A DNA stretch of 64,000 bases from Bacteroides caccae (GCF_002222615.2 NZ_CP022412.2:1364001-1428000); one strand, 5' to 3'. Counted from the stretch's first letter, positions 36,862-45,373 are shown. Made by a program: numbers and translations. Notes: generated by a model from the letters alone, not told the origin.

Positions 36862-36869
36862 TACTTTTG
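36862..36869 (+). promoter_or_regulatory. Bacteroides -7 box (TACTTTTG) for pta-ackA
   Basis: TACTTTTG, 53 bp before the pta ATG. A 16-bp perfect AT palindrome (36791-36806) lies between this box and the divergent lrgA box. Confidence 0.55.
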
Positions 36870-36921
36870 TACCGTAAATTATAAATTGTAACCAGGTTTT
36901 ATAACATTATTCAATATTTCT

Positions 36922-37941
36922 ATGCTCAATTTAATCAACCAAATCGTGGCGCGTGCGAAAGCAAACCGCCAGCGTATTGTTCTTCCTGAAGGAACTGAAG
37001 AACGCACATTAAAAGCTGCCAATCAGATTTTGACAGATGAAGTTGCTGACCTTATTCTACTGGGTAAACCGGCAGAAATCATCGAACTTGCTGTAAAATG
37101 GGGATTGGGCAACATTGGTAAAGCTACTATTATTGATCCTGAGACTTCTCCGAAACACGAAGAATATGCACAATTGCTGTGTGAACTTCGTAAAAAGAAA
37201 GGAATGACTATTGAAGAAGCTCGTAAGTTGACGAATGATCCTTTGTTCTATGGTTGTTTAATGATTAAGAGCGGTGATGCTGATGGCCAGTTGGCTGGTG
37301 CACGCAACACTACTGGTAATGTATTGCGTCCTGCTTTGCAGATTATCAAGACAGCGCCCGGAATCACTTGTGTATCAGGTGCAATGTTGTTGCTAACTCA
37401 CGCTCCTGAATATGGAAAGAATGGAATTTTGGTAATGGGCGATGTTGCTGTTACTCCGGTACCGGATGCTAACCAGTTAGCTCAGATTGCTGTGTGCACA
37501 GCTCAAACAGCTAAAGCTGTGGCAGGTATCGAAAATCCGAAAGTTGCCCTGTTGAGCTTCTCTACGAAGGGTTCTGCAAAACATGAAGTGGTAGACAAAG
37601 TCGTGGAAGCTACGAAGATCGCTAAAGAAATGGCTCCGACTCTCGACTTGGATGGTGAAATGCAGGCAGATGCTGCTCTTGTTCCTGAAGTGGGTGCAAG
37701 TAAGGCTCCGGGTTCAGACGTAGCCGGACAGGCAAACGTTCTGATTGTTCCGAGCTTGGAAGTAGGAAATATTTCTTATAAACTGGTACAACGTTTGGGA
37801 CATGCTGACGCTATCGGCCCGATTCTCCAGGGAATTGCTTGCCCGGTGAACGACCTGTCACGCGGTTGCTCTATCGAAGACGTTTACCGTATGATTGCTA
37901 TCACTGCTAATCAAGCTATTGCAGCAAAAGCTAACAAATAA
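36922..37941 (+). CDS. pta: Phosphate acetyltransferase
   Basis: A 339-residue enzyme that converts acetyl-CoA and phosphate to acetyl phosphate. It is the short form, with only the PTA_PTB domain; the long Escherichia coli form carries extra N-terminal domains. Recognised from RIVLPEGTEERTLKAANQIL at the start, DGQLAGARNTTGNVLRPALQ, and ANVLIVPSLEVGNISYKLVQR near the end. It is followed 27 bp later by acetate kinase, so the pair makes ATP and acetate in fermentation. Cytoplasmic. Confidence 0.97.
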   Translation: MLNLINQIVARAKANRQRIVLPEGTEERTLKAANQILTDEVADLILLGKPAEIIELAVKWGLGNIGKATIIDPETSPKHEEYAQLLCELRKKKGMTIEEARKLTNDPLFYGCLMIKSGDADGQLAGARNTTGNVLRPALQIIKTAPGITCVSGAMLLLTHAPEYGKNGILVMGDVAVTPVPDANQLAQIAVCTAQTAKAVAGIENPKVALLSFSTKGSAKHEVVDKVVEATKIAKEMAPTLDLDGEMQADAALVPEVGASKAPGSDVAGQANVLIVPSLEVGNISYKLVQRLGHADAIGPILQGIACPVNDLSRGCSIEDVYRMIAITANQAIAAKANK

Positions 37942-37968
37942 ATAACGGATATTAAATAATAAAACGAT

Positions 37969-39168
37969 ATGAAGATTTTAGTATTGAACTGTGGTAGTTC
38001 ATCTATTAAATACAAATTGTTCGACATGACCACCAAAGAGGTAATTGCTCAAGGTGGTATTGAAAAAATCGGTCTGAAGGGTTCATTCCTGAAATTGACT
38101 TTGCCGAATGGTGAAAAGAAAATCCTGGAAAAAGATATTCCGGAGCATACAGTGGGTGTGGAGTTTATCCTGAATACATTGATTAGCCCTGAATATGGAG
38201 CTATCAAGTCATTGGATGAAATCAATGCCGTAGGTCATCGTATGGTACACGGGGGAGAACGTTTCAGCGAATCTGTATTGCTGAATAAAGAGGTATTGGA
38301 AGCATTTACTGCTTGTAACGACTTGGCTCCACTTCACAATCCTGCCAACTTGAAAGGAGTAAACGCAGTTTCCGCTATTCTTCCTAATATTCCGCAGGTA
38401 GGCGTATTTGACACAGCTTTCCACCAGACTATGCCGGATTATGCTTACATGTATGCTATCCCTTACGAATTGTACGAGAAATATGGTGTACGTCGTTATG
38501 GCTTTCACGGAACTTCTCACCGTTATGTATCAAAACGTGTGTGTGAATTTCTGGGTGTGAATCCGGAAGGAAAGAAAATTATCACTTGCCACATCGGTAA
38601 TGGCGGCTCTATTGCTGCTATCAAAGACGGTAAATGTATTGATACTACAATGGGACTGACTCCATTGGAAGGTTTGATGATGGGAACTCGTAGTGGTGAT
38701 ATTGACGCCGGTGCAGTGACATTTATCATGGAAAAGGAAGGCTTGAATACAACAGGAGTTTCTAATTTGCTGAATAAGAAGAGCGGTGTATTGGGTATTT
38801 CCGGAGTATCAAGCGATATGCGTGAATTATTGGCTGCTTGTGCTGCCGGTAATGAAAAAGCAATTCTGGCTGAGAAGATGTACTATTATCGTATCAAGAA
38901 ATACATTGGTGCTTATGCTGCTGCATTAGGTGGTGTGGATATCATCTTGTTTACAGGTGGTGTAGGTGAGAACCAGATGGAATGTCGTCGTGAAGTTTGT
39001 AAAGACATGGAATTCATGGGTATCGAACTTGATAATGACGTGAATGCTAAGGTTCGCGGTGAGGAAGCAGTCATTTCTACTCCTGCTTCTAAGGTAAAAG
39101 TGGTAGTGATTCCGACAGATGAAGAATTGCTGATTGCTTCGGATACAATGGATATTCTGAATAAGTAA
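37969..39168 (+). CDS. ackA: Acetate kinase
   Basis: A 399-residue enzyme of the ASKHA fold that makes ATP and acetate from acetyl phosphate. The first motif VLNCGSSSIKY (about 3-13), VGHRMVHGGE, VFDTAFHQTMP, RRYGFHGTSHRYVS and FTGGVGENQ are all intact. Second gene of the pta-ackA operon. A small hairpin terminator follows at 39193. Confidence 0.98.
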   Translation: MKILVLNCGSSSIKYKLFDMTTKEVIAQGGIEKIGLKGSFLKLTLPNGEKKILEKDIPEHTVGVEFILNTLISPEYGAIKSLDEINAVGHRMVHGGERFSESVLLNKEVLEAFTACNDLAPLHNPANLKGVNAVSAILPNIPQVGVFDTAFHQTMPDYAYMYAIPYELYEKYGVRRYGFHGTSHRYVSKRVCEFLGVNPEGKKIITCHIGNGGSIAAIKDGKCIDTTMGLTPLEGLMMGTRSGDIDAGAVTFIMEKEGLNTTGVSNLLNKKSGVLGISGVSSDMRELLAACAAGNEKAILAEKMYYYRIKKYIGAYAAALGGVDIILFTGGVGENQMECRREVCKDMEFMGIELDNDVNAKVRGEEAVISTPASKVKVVVIPTDEELLIASDTMDILNK

Positions 39169-39192
39169 TAAACATACTTTTGTATATATGAT

Positions 39193-39223
39193 AAGGCGGC
39201 TCTATACAAGTGTCGCCTTTTTT
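39193..39223 (+). terminator. Terminator after ackA
   Basis: AAGGCG (39193-39198) pairs with CGCCTT (39214-39219), followed by a run of T. The stem is short but the T-run is clear. Confidence 0.55.
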
Positions 39224-39309
39224 AATGAATAGAAATTTATCATTCCTGTATCAGTCTCATTTTTTTTCCTTTACTTTGCATATCAAACAGTTATATCCAG
39301 TATTTTACT

Positions 39310-40299
39310 ATGCGTTACTCTGTCATAATCCCCGTTTACAATCGTCCCGATGAAGTGGATGAACTATTACAAAGTCTCACGGCACAGTACTTTAAAGATT
39401 TTGAAGTTGTTGTAGTGGAAGACGGTTCTTCCATTCCCTGCAAAGAAGTAACAGACCGCTATATTGACCGGTTGAATATCAAATATTTCTCTAAGCCAAA
39501 TTCAGGACCGGGGCAAACACGTAACTACGGAGCGGAACGCAGCGAGGGTGAATACCTTATTATACTGGATTCTGATGTGATTCTCCCCGAGAGATATTTC
39601 GATGCCATCGAGGCGGAACTTCTCGCTTCTCCTGCCGATGCTTTCGGAGGTCCCGACCGCGCACACGATTCCTTTACGGATATCCAGAAAGCGATTAATT
39701 ATTCCATGACTTCTTTTTTCACAACGGGAGGTATTCGTGGCGGAAAAAAGAAAATGGATAAATTCTATCCCCGTAGTTTCAATATGGGGGTACGTCGGAC
39801 GGTGTATGAAACCTTGGGAGGATTCTCAAAGATGCGTTTCGGCGAGGATATTGATTTCAGCATCCGTATTTTTAAAGGTGGTTATACCTGTCGCCTTTTT
39901 CCGGATGCCTGGGTATATCACAAGCGCCGGACAGACTTGAAGAAATTCTTCAAACAAGTGCACAACTCCGGTATTGCCCGTATCAATCTTTACAAGAAGT
40001 ACCCTGATTCGTTGAAACTGGTGCATCTGCTCCCGGCGGTCTTTACATTAGGAGTAGCTGTTTTATTATTGGGGACACCGTTTTGTCTGTTTAGTTTCAC
40101 GCCTATTCTTCTTTATGCACTGTTGGTCTGCATAGACTCGACGATTCAAAATAAGAGTTTAAGTATCGGAATATATTCCATTGCTGCCGCATTTATTCAG
40201 CTTATAGGCTACGGTACAGGTTTCTGGCGTGCATGGTGGCAACGTTGCATCAGAGGAAAAGATGAGTTTGAAGCATTTCAAAAGAACTTTTATAAGTAA
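39310..40299 (+). CDS. Family 2 glycosyltransferase, membrane-anchored
   Basis: A 329-residue GT2 enzyme. The GT-A domain covers about residues 1-230 with SVIIPVYNRPDEVDELLQSL at the start, VVVEDGSS, the metal-binding DSD in IILDSDVILP (about 78-87) and GEDIDFSIRIFKGG. Two or three hydrophobic helices at about 240-310 (HLLPAVFTLGVAVLLLG and following) anchor it in the inner membrane. The transferred sugar and acceptor are not known. The gene stands alone between ackA and the 22-bp repeat array. Confidence 0.88.
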   Translation: MRYSVIIPVYNRPDEVDELLQSLTAQYFKDFEVVVVEDGSSIPCKEVTDRYIDRLNIKYFSKPNSGPGQTRNYGAERSEGEYLIILDSDVILPERYFDAIEAELLASPADAFGGPDRAHDSFTDIQKAINYSMTSFFTTGGIRGGKKKMDKFYPRSFNMGVRRTVYETLGGFSKMRFGEDIDFSIRIFKGGYTCRLFPDAWVYHKRRTDLKKFFKQVHNSGIARINLYKKYPDSLKLVHLLPAVFTLGVAVLLLGTPFCLFSFTPILLYALLVCIDSTIQNKSLSIGIYSIAAAFIQLIGYGTGFWRAWWQRCIRGKDEFEAFQKNFYK

Positions 40300-40381
40300 A
40301 CTCGTATGATTCTGAATTGTGTCTTCACGGTTATGAACTAGGATACTTATATGACTATAAATTAATACGGCAAAACCAATA

Positions 40382-40536
40382 GTTTCATGCATTGGAACCT
40401 TTGGTTTCGCCGTAGAGAAACTATAGTTTCACCGGTGGGAAACTTTAGTTTCATCATGGAGAAACTTTAGTTTCAGACGCTTGAAACTAAAGTTCCCAAG
40501 GCTTGAAACTTTCAGTTTCCTATAGGGAAATACCAC
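40382..40536. repeat. 22-bp-period palindromic GTTTC/GAAAC array, seven units
   Basis: GTTTC (one copy GTTCC) begins at 40382, 40404, 40426, 40448, 40470, 40492 and 40515; the steps are 22 bp except the last, 23. GAAAC-type half-sites begin at 40394 (GGAAC), 40417, 40439, 40461, 40483, 40505 and 40527 (GAAAT). The joints again read GAAACTnnAGTTTC. It fills about half of the 314-bp gap between the glycosyltransferase and radC; the rest (40300-40381 and 40537-40613) shows no gene, only a weak box TACCTTTA at 40587-40594. Same design as the array at 5479-5610. Confidence 0.95.
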
Positions 40537-40613
40537 CGGTATTTTATTTTCTTTTCTATATCCCCTGCCATTAAATAAAATAAGTCTACCTTTACACTTT
40601 CAAAACATAGAAA

Positions 40614-41309
40614 ATGGAAAACAAACACAAGTTATCTATCAACCAATGGGCACCGGAGGATCGTCCGCGGGAGAAAATGATAGAGAAGGGAGCAGCCGCA
40701 TTGAGTGACGCCGAACTACTCGCTATATTAATAGGCTCCGGGAATACGGAAGAAAGCGCTGTCGAACTGATGCGACGCCTGCTTTTGTCCTGTGATAATA
40801 ACCTGAATACTTTGGCGAAGTGGGAAGTGTGCGACTATTCCCGTTTTAAAGGAATGGGACCGGCAAAGAGCATTACGGTTATGGCCGCCCTTGAATTAGG
40901 CAAGCGGCGGAAATTGCAAAACATCAGAGAGAGACTTCGGATCACCTGCTCAAAAGATATCTACGAGATTTTTCAACCACTAATGTGCGACCTGGCGCAA
41001 GAAGAGTTCTGGGTACTGTTGTTGAATCAGGCAACGAAACTGATTGATAAGATACGTATCAGTTCCGGCGGTATAGACGGTACTTATGCCGATGTGCGTT
41101 CCATTCTTCGGGAAGCATTGATGCAAAGGGCTACACAAATAGCTGTGGTGCACAATCACCCTTCCGGAAATATTCAGCCTAGCCAGCCTGACAGGACATT
41201 GACGGAACATATCCGTAAAGCGGCGGATACGATGAATATTCGCCTGATAGACCATGTCATAGTCTGTGAGGACGGCTTTTACAGCTTTGCAGATGAAGGG
41301 CTGCTCTGA
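40614..41309 (+). CDS. radC: RadC-family (JAB/MPN+) protein
   Basis: A 231-residue protein with the usual RadC layout: an N-terminal helix-hairpin-helix-like part (AALSDAELLAILIGSG, SRFKGMGPAKSITVMAALELGKRR) and a C-terminal MPN+ metalloprotease-like domain with the zinc-binding motif HNHPSGNIQPSQPD (His180, His182, Asp193). Long called a DNA repair protein, its true role is unsettled. A weak promoter-like TACCTTTA lies at 40587-40594, just downstream of the repeat array. Confidence 0.95.
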   Translation: MENKHKLSINQWAPEDRPREKMIEKGAAALSDAELLAILIGSGNTEESAVELMRRLLLSCDNNLNTLAKWEVCDYSRFKGMGPAKSITVMAALELGKRRKLQNIRERLRITCSKDIYEIFQPLMCDLAQEEFWVLLLNQATKLIDKIRISSGGIDGTYADVRSILREALMQRATQIAVVHNHPSGNIQPSQPDRTLTEHIRKAADTMNIRLIDHVIVCEDGFYSFADEGLL

Positions 41310-41396
41310 AACGATTGATGAATATTTCCCGCAACAATTTAGTCTCTCGGTATGTTTTTTAGTTAGGTACGCATTCCGTGTCTAATTTTTTATCTC

Positions 41397-41404
41397 TATC
41401 TTTG
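41397..41404 (+). promoter_or_regulatory. Bacteroides -7 box (TATCTTTG) for the MIP18-lpxH pair
   Basis: TATCTTTG, 20 bp before the ATG at 41425. Confidence 0.65.
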
Positions 41405-41424
41405 CAATACATAAATAAGAACGT

Positions 41425-41736
41425 ATGGAAAAGTTTGAAATAGAAGAAAAGATTGTAGCCATGCTAAAAACTGTGTACGATCCGGAAATCCCGGTGAATG
41501 TATACGATCTTGGGCTGATCTATAAGATAGATGTCTCTGATAATGGGGAAGTGGTGCTGGATATGACACTGACAGCACCGAACTGTCCAGCCGCTGATTT
41601 TATCATGGAAGATATTCGCCAGAAGATAGAATCTGTGGAAGGAGTGAACTCGGCTACCATTAATCTGGTGTTTGAACCGGAATGGGATAAGGATATGATG
41701 AGTGAGGAGGCTAAACTGGAACTGGGTTTTTTATGA
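41425..41736 (+). CDS. MIP18/DUF59 family Fe-S assembly protein (SufT-like)
   Basis: A 103-residue single-domain protein of the MIP18 (DUF59) family. It shows the family core KTVYDPEIPVNVYDLGLIY and the conserved Cys54 in TAPNCPAADF. Members such as SufT help load or mature iron-sulfur clusters. Here the gene overlaps lpxH by 4 bp (ATGA), so the two are translated together, though no functional link is obvious. Confidence 0.92.
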   Translation: MEKFEIEEKIVAMLKTVYDPEIPVNVYDLGLIYKIDVSDNGEVVLDMTLTAPNCPAADFIMEDIRQKIESVEGVNSATINLVFEPEWDKDMMSEEAKLELGFL

Positions 41737-42497
41737 AGAATGTCTATTTCCTTTCCGATGCACATCTTGGTTCCCGTGCTATTGAACATGGGCGTACACA
41801 GGAACGGCGTTTGGTGAATTTTCTTGATAGTATAAAGCACAAGGCAGCTGCCGTTTATCTGCTGGGAGATATGTTCGACTTCTGGTATGAATTCCGGTTG
41901 GTCGTACCTAAGGGTTACACCCGTTTCCTGGGGAAAATTTCCGAGCTGACGGATATGGGAGTAGAAGTACATTTCTTTACCGGTAACCATGATATTTGGT
42001 GCGGAGATTATCTTACCAAAGAGTGTGGTGTCATTATGCACCGTGAACCATTGACTACTGAGATCTATGGAAAAGAGTTCTATCTTGCTCATGGTGACGG
42101 ACTTGGTGACCCGGATAAAAAGTTCAAATTACTTCGTTCCATGTTTCACAGCAAAACATTGCAGACCCTATTTTCCGCCCTTCATCCTCGTTGGAGTGTG
42201 GAATTGGGATTGACATGGGCAAAACACAGCCGACAGAAACGGGCTGACGGAAAGGAACCGGATTATATGGGAGAAAACCAGGAACATCTGGTACTATATA
42301 CGAAGGAGTATCTGAAAAGTCATCCTAATATCAACTTCTTTATTTATGGTCATCGTCACATTGAACTGGATCTGATGTTGAGTACCACTTCACGCGTGTT
42401 GATTCTTGGGGACTGGATTAATTATTTTTCATATGCAGTATTCGACGGCGAAAACCTTTTCCTTGAAGATTATATAGAAGGAGAGACACAAGCTTAG
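41733..42497 (+). CDS. lpxH: UDP-2,3-diacylglucosamine diphosphatase (LpxH-type)
   Basis: A 254-residue calcineurin-like phosphoesterase that hydrolyses UDP-2,3-diacylglucosamine to lipid X in lipid A synthesis. The metal ligands are in FLSDAHLGS (about 7-15), LLGDMFDFWYEF, FTGNHDIWCGD, LAHGDGLGDPD and FFIYGHRH. Length and motif spacing fit the LpxH-like Bacteroidota group. A long inverted repeat follows the stop codon. Confidence 0.9.
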   Translation: MKNVYFLSDAHLGSRAIEHGRTQERRLVNFLDSIKHKAAAVYLLGDMFDFWYEFRLVVPKGYTRFLGKISELTDMGVEVHFFTGNHDIWCGDYLTKECGVIMHREPLTTEIYGKEFYLAHGDGLGDPDKKFKLLRSMFHSKTLQTLFSALHPRWSVELGLTWAKHSRQKRADGKEPDYMGENQEHLVLYTKEYLKSHPNINFFIYGHRHIELDLMLSTTSRVLILGDWINYFSYAVFDGENLFLEDYIEGETQA

Positions 42498-42500
42498 AAA

Positions 42501-42570
42501 TAAATAATAAGTATTAAGCATTAATTCTATGCAGTTATAGCGCAAACTAATACTTAATACTTATTATTTA
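42501..42570. terminator. 18-bp inverted repeat between convergent lpxH and phosphatase genes
   Basis: TAAATAATAAGTATTAAG (42501-42518) is repeated in exact reverse complement at 42553-42570, with a 34-nt loop. The arms are almost all A/T. The place between two convergent stop codons suggests a two-way terminator, though it has an unusually large loop. Confidence 0.55.
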
Positions 42571-42575
42571 ATATC

Positions 42576-43976
42576 TTATTTGTACCCTGCCGCTTTAGCA
42601 ATTCTTTTGGGAATCTCCGTATTGTCTATTTTTTCACTGAACAAGTGAGAACCTGCCCCGATAGCGAATACAGGAACAAAACCTGCTGAATGGCCGCCGC
42701 TTACCCAGCCTACCATGGAGATTTCGTCCATTACTTCTTTGGCACATGCAGCCATTGGTTCACTTTTGGAATACATACTTTCAGCAAATACTACTTTGTT
42801 TTTGATGAATGACTTCTCAAATTCGTCGCGTAACTTCTTTTCTTGCTCCCAAGAAATAGGGAATTGTTTCCAAAAGCCCATTTCTTCACCAAGGAATATT
42901 TTCATATCTTCCCAAGTCACTTTGTTTCCTTTGGATTTTCTTAGTTCGCTGATACGTTTGGAAAGGCCGTCAGCAGAATGTTTCTGATGTTGAAGTGCTT
43001 TCAGGTTCAATGCATATTTGCCTGTACCTAATACGATACCACCGGTTTCGTGATCGGCTGTTACTACGATAAGAGTTTCTTTCGGGTGTTTCTTGTAGAA
43101 TTCATACGCTACTTTGATAGCATTATCCATGTCTTTTACTTCATTGAATACAGTAGCTGCGTCATTTGCATGGCAAGCCCAGTCGATTTTTCCGCCTTCT
43201 ACCATTAAGAAAAAGCCTTTATTTTTACCTTTAGTCAGAAAGTCAATAGCACTTTCGGTGATTTGGGCAAGAGTCAGATCATTGTCTTTACGGTCGATAG
43301 CATAAGGCAAACAGGAAGGATTTGCTCCTTCTTCCTGTATCAATATCATCTTTTCGGCATTCTGGGATTTTGCTTTGTAATCATTGTAACCGCGTGCTAC
43401 GGTGTAACCGGCTTCTTCGAAAATAGGGAAGATGCTCGGAGCCTTTTTGTTGTCGAACGTAGTGGTTGGCTTTAGAAAACCACCGCCTGCGTAGAAATCG
43501 AAATTAGCTTTTGGCAGGTCTAGAGCGATTTCGTAATACATATTACGATCCGGTTGATGAGCATAAAATGCAGCGGGAGTGGCATGGTCTACACTGACCG
43601 AAGTGGTGATACCTACTTTCTTACCGGCTTTCTTAGCCTTCTCGGCTACTGTTTGTATGGCATTTTTCTCTTCATTCACGGAAATTGCATGGTTGTAGGT
43701 TTTCTTTCCGGTGGCGAGTGCTGTACCTGCGGCGGCAGAATCGGTAACGGAATTTGTAGCGGAAAAAGTAGTGGCCATAGTAGCTACCGGAAATTGTGTA
43801 AACAGTAGTGGCTCAACACCGATACGCCCGTTTTGCAATTCGGCTTGGAACATCTCTGTGCCATTGACTTGGTTGACTCCCATTCCATCTCCGATGAAAT
43901 AGAATACGTACTTTGCCTGACCGTTTGCAACAACGGAGATGAGGACAAAGAATAACGTGTAGATTAACTTTTTCAT
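42576..43976 (-). CDS. Alkaline phosphatase, secreted
   Basis: A 466-residue periplasmic enzyme of the PhoA-type alkaline phosphatase family. The start at 43976 is chosen over the upstream in-frame ATG (44051) because it gives a signal peptide (MKKLIYTLFFVLISVVANGQ) and because the longer form would run through the promoter at 44010. Motifs: FIGDGMGVNQ with metal ligand Asp30, VTDSAAAGTALATGKK with the Ser80 nucleophile, and TADHETGG. A late segment GGHSAGFVPVFAIG supplies another metal-binding His. Frees phosphate from organic esters. Single gene. Confidence 0.95.
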   Translation of the reverse strand: MKKLIYTLFFVLISVVANGQAKYVFYFIGDGMGVNQVNGTEMFQAELQNGRIGVEPLLFTQFPVATMATTFSATNSVTDSAAAGTALATGKKTYNHAISVNEEKNAIQTVAEKAKKAGKKVGITTSVSVDHATPAAFYAHQPDRNMYYEIALDLPKANFDFYAGGGFLKPTTTFDNKKAPSIFPIFEEAGYTVARGYNDYKAKSQNAEKMILIQEEGANPSCLPYAIDRKDNDLTLAQITESAIDFLTKGKNKGFFLMVEGGKIDWACHANDAATVFNEVKDMDNAIKVAYEFYKKHPKETLIVVTADHETGGIVLGTGKYALNLKALQHQKHSADGLSKRISELRKSKGNKVTWEDMKIFLGEEMGFWKQFPISWEQEKKLRDEFEKSFIKNKVVFAESMYSKSEPMAACAKEVMDEISMVGWVSGGHSAGFVPVFAIGAGSHLFSEKIDNTEIPKRIAKAAGYK

Positions 43977-44009
43977 TCTTTTATATTTTTGTATAGAGTT
44001 AGTGTGGCA

Positions 44010-44017
44010 CAAAGTTA
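44010..44017 (-). promoter_or_regulatory. Bacteroides -7 box (TAACTTTG) for alkaline phosphatase
   Basis: Minus-strand TAACTTTG, 34 bp upstream of the start at 43976 and directly below the efp terminator hairpin. Confidence 0.55.
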
Positions 44018-44056
44018 ATAAAAAACGGTGGAGATGCCGTAGCAAATCCACCGTTT
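44018..44056 (-). terminator. Terminator after efp
   Basis: Ten-bp perfect stem (AAACGGTGGA at 44023-44032 with TCCACCGTTT at 44047-44056), 14-nt loop. On the minus strand the stem is followed by a T-run, as expected for the end of efp. Confidence 0.75.
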
Positions 44057-44078
44057 CTTTATGTCATTTATATAACAA

Positions 44079-44645
44079 TTATGCTTTCACACGTCCTACG
44101 TAGGAACCGTCGCGTGTATCAATTTCAATTGTTTCGCCTTCGTTGATGAATAACGGAACGCGTACTGTTGCACCAGATTCTACCGTTGCCGGTTTCAGTG
44201 TGTTGGTAGCTGTATCACCTTTCAGGCCCGGTTCTGTATATGTGATTTTCATCTGAACTTTGATAGGCATGTCTGCATAGAGTACAGTTTCTGTAGAAGC
44301 ATCGGAGACAACGTCCAAAGTCATGCCTTCGAGCAAGAAGTCAACGCCGTTAATCAAATCGTGAGCGATAGGATGTTGGTCGAAAGTTTCCTGATTCATG
44401 AAGATATAATCATCTCCTTCTTTATACAAAAACTGATATGGACGACGTTCTACACGTACATCTTCCAACTTTTCGCCGATGTTGAAACGACGTTCAAGAA
44501 CGTATCCGCTAACTACATCTTTGAGTTTTGTACGCATGAAAGTATTACCTTTACCAGGTTTTACATGTAGGAATTCGATACAGAAATAGAGCTTTCCGTC
44601 CATACGGATACAAGTTCCGTTTTTGATGTCTTGAGCATTAATCAT
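44079..44645 (-). CDS. efp: Elongation factor P
   Basis: A 188-residue translation factor that relieves ribosome stalling at proline runs. It has the three-domain layout: KOW-like N domain with the loop PGKGNTF, whose tip Lys32 corresponds to the residue modified in other species, then two OB domains ending in IDTRDGSYVGRVK. It is transcribed away from rpmH, from a TACTTTTG box at 44704-44711. Confidence 0.98.
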   Translation of the reverse strand: MINAQDIKNGTCIRMDGKLYFCIEFLHVKPGKGNTFMRTKLKDVVSGYVLERRFNIGEKLEDVRVERRPYQFLYKEGDDYIFMNQETFDQHPIAHDLINGVDFLLEGMTLDVVSDASTETVLYADMPIKVQMKITYTEPGLKGDTATNTLKPATVESGATVRVPLFINEGETIEIDTRDGSYVGRVKA

Positions 44646-44703
44646 ACTGCTATTCTTCTTATTATATTATTGTTATTTAATTGTTTTCGTAGGAATTCGG
44701 ATG

Positions 44704-44711
44704 CAAAAGTA
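44704..44711 (-). promoter_or_regulatory. Bacteroides -7 box (TACTTTTG) for efp
   Basis: Minus-strand TACTTTTG, 59 bp upstream of the efp start. Confidence 0.55.
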
Positions 44712-44785
44712 ATCTAAATCGGTAAAAAACACAAAAACTTTTGAGCAAAAATGAGTTATCTCTTGGTTAATTTAAAAAAAGTGCC

Positions 44786-44793
44786 TATTTTTG
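44786..44793 (+). promoter_or_regulatory. Bacteroides -7 box (TATTTTTG) for rpmH
   Basis: TATTTTTG, 46 bp before the rpmH ATG. Confidence 0.5.
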
Positions 44794-44838
44794 CAGCCCG
44801 ATTACGTAGAATAATAACATAAAAAACAAGATACAGTA

Positions 44839-45000
44839 ATGAAAAGAACATTTCAACCCTCTAACAGAAAGAGAAAAAACAAACACGGTTTCCGTGAGAG
44901 AATGGCATCGGCTAATGGTCGTAGAGTATTAGCTGCTCGCCGTGCAAAAGGCAGAAAGAAACTGACTGTTTCTGATGAGTACAATGGACAGAAGTGGTAA
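44839..45000 (+). CDS. rpmH: Ribosomal protein bL34
   Basis: A 53-residue very basic protein beginning [20 protein letters not shown], the unmistakable L34 sequence, with the conserved [17 protein letters not shown]. It is slightly longer than the typical 44-46 residues because of a short C-terminal extension (SDEYNGQKW), as often seen in Bacteroidota. It is a structural protein of the large ribosomal subunit. A very strong hairpin follows 10 bp after the stop. Confidence 0.97.
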   Translation: MKRTFQPSNRKRKNKHGFRERMASANGRRVLAARRAKGRKKLTVSDEYNGQKW

Positions 45001-45010
45001 TCACTAGTCA

Positions 45011-45070
45011 TCAGAAGAAACAAAAAGGCGAAGAGTTATTCTTCGCCTTTTTGTTTCTTCTGATTTTTAA
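45011..45070 (+). terminator. Long-stem terminator after rpmH
   Basis: The 23 bases at 45011-45033 pair perfectly with 45041-45063 around a 7-nt loop, followed by a T-run. The centre of the stem is GGCGAAG/CTTCGCC. Confidence 0.92.
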
Positions 45071-45145
45071 TTTGCTAATAGAATGTTAAAACATTCAGCT
45101 GTTTATTCTTGTTTGTTGCTTTTTTGCTTTTCTTTGTGATATGAA

Positions 45146-45310
45146 TCAGTATTTGTAGACAAGCTGTGTATAATATGGGAATATATTCGGGAAATGAACC
45201 CCCCGGATGAAAATAATAAGGTTGTTGAAATCTATAGGAGTGGGGATTATAGTTGCAACAATTCCGGCAATGATAAGTGTCCTAACATCATGAGGTAGGA
45301 CATTTTTCAT
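45146..45310 (-). CDS. Candidate 54-residue hydrophobic protein (uncertain)
   Basis: An open frame of 54 codons on the minus strand, in the 373-bp gap between rpmH and the PASTA gene. It begins MKNVLPHDVRTLIIAGIVAT and contains hydrophobic stretches LIIAGIVATIIP and NLIIFI, so it could encode a small membrane protein. No promoter box was found upstream on its strand, and its start codon lies inside an inverted repeat (45269-45311). It may equally be a chance frame or a remnant. Nothing else was seen in 45071-45145. Confidence 0.28.
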   Translation of the reverse strand: MKNVLPHDVRTLIIAGIVATIIPTPIDFNNLIIFIRGVHFPNIFPYYTQLVYKY

Positions 45311-45311
45311 T
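45269..45311. repeat. Imperfect 16-bp inverted repeat upstream of the PASTA operon
   Basis: Arms 45269-45284 and 45296-45311 pair at 14 of 16 positions (core TGTCCTA/TAGGACA perfect) around an 11-nt loop. It lies 33 bp before the TATCTTTG box of the operon. It may be a terminator, operator or part of the small frame above. Confidence 0.6.
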
Positions 45312-45343
45312 GCCTACTATTCAAAAATTCAACTATTTTGTCG

Positions 45344-45351
45344 TATCTTTG
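45344..45351 (+). promoter_or_regulatory. Bacteroides -7 box (TATCTTTG) for the PASTA-rluD-ddl operon
   Basis: TATCTTTG, 22 bp before the ATG at 45374; it also excludes the more upstream start at 45338. Confidence 0.65.
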
Positions 45352-45373
45352 GCGCATATTAACAGCAAAGCGT

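Noticed and set aside
44645..45000. Gap without a gene between efp and the next long frame
   Set aside because: It holds rpmH (44839-45000), which is too short for a length-limited gene scan but unmistakable.
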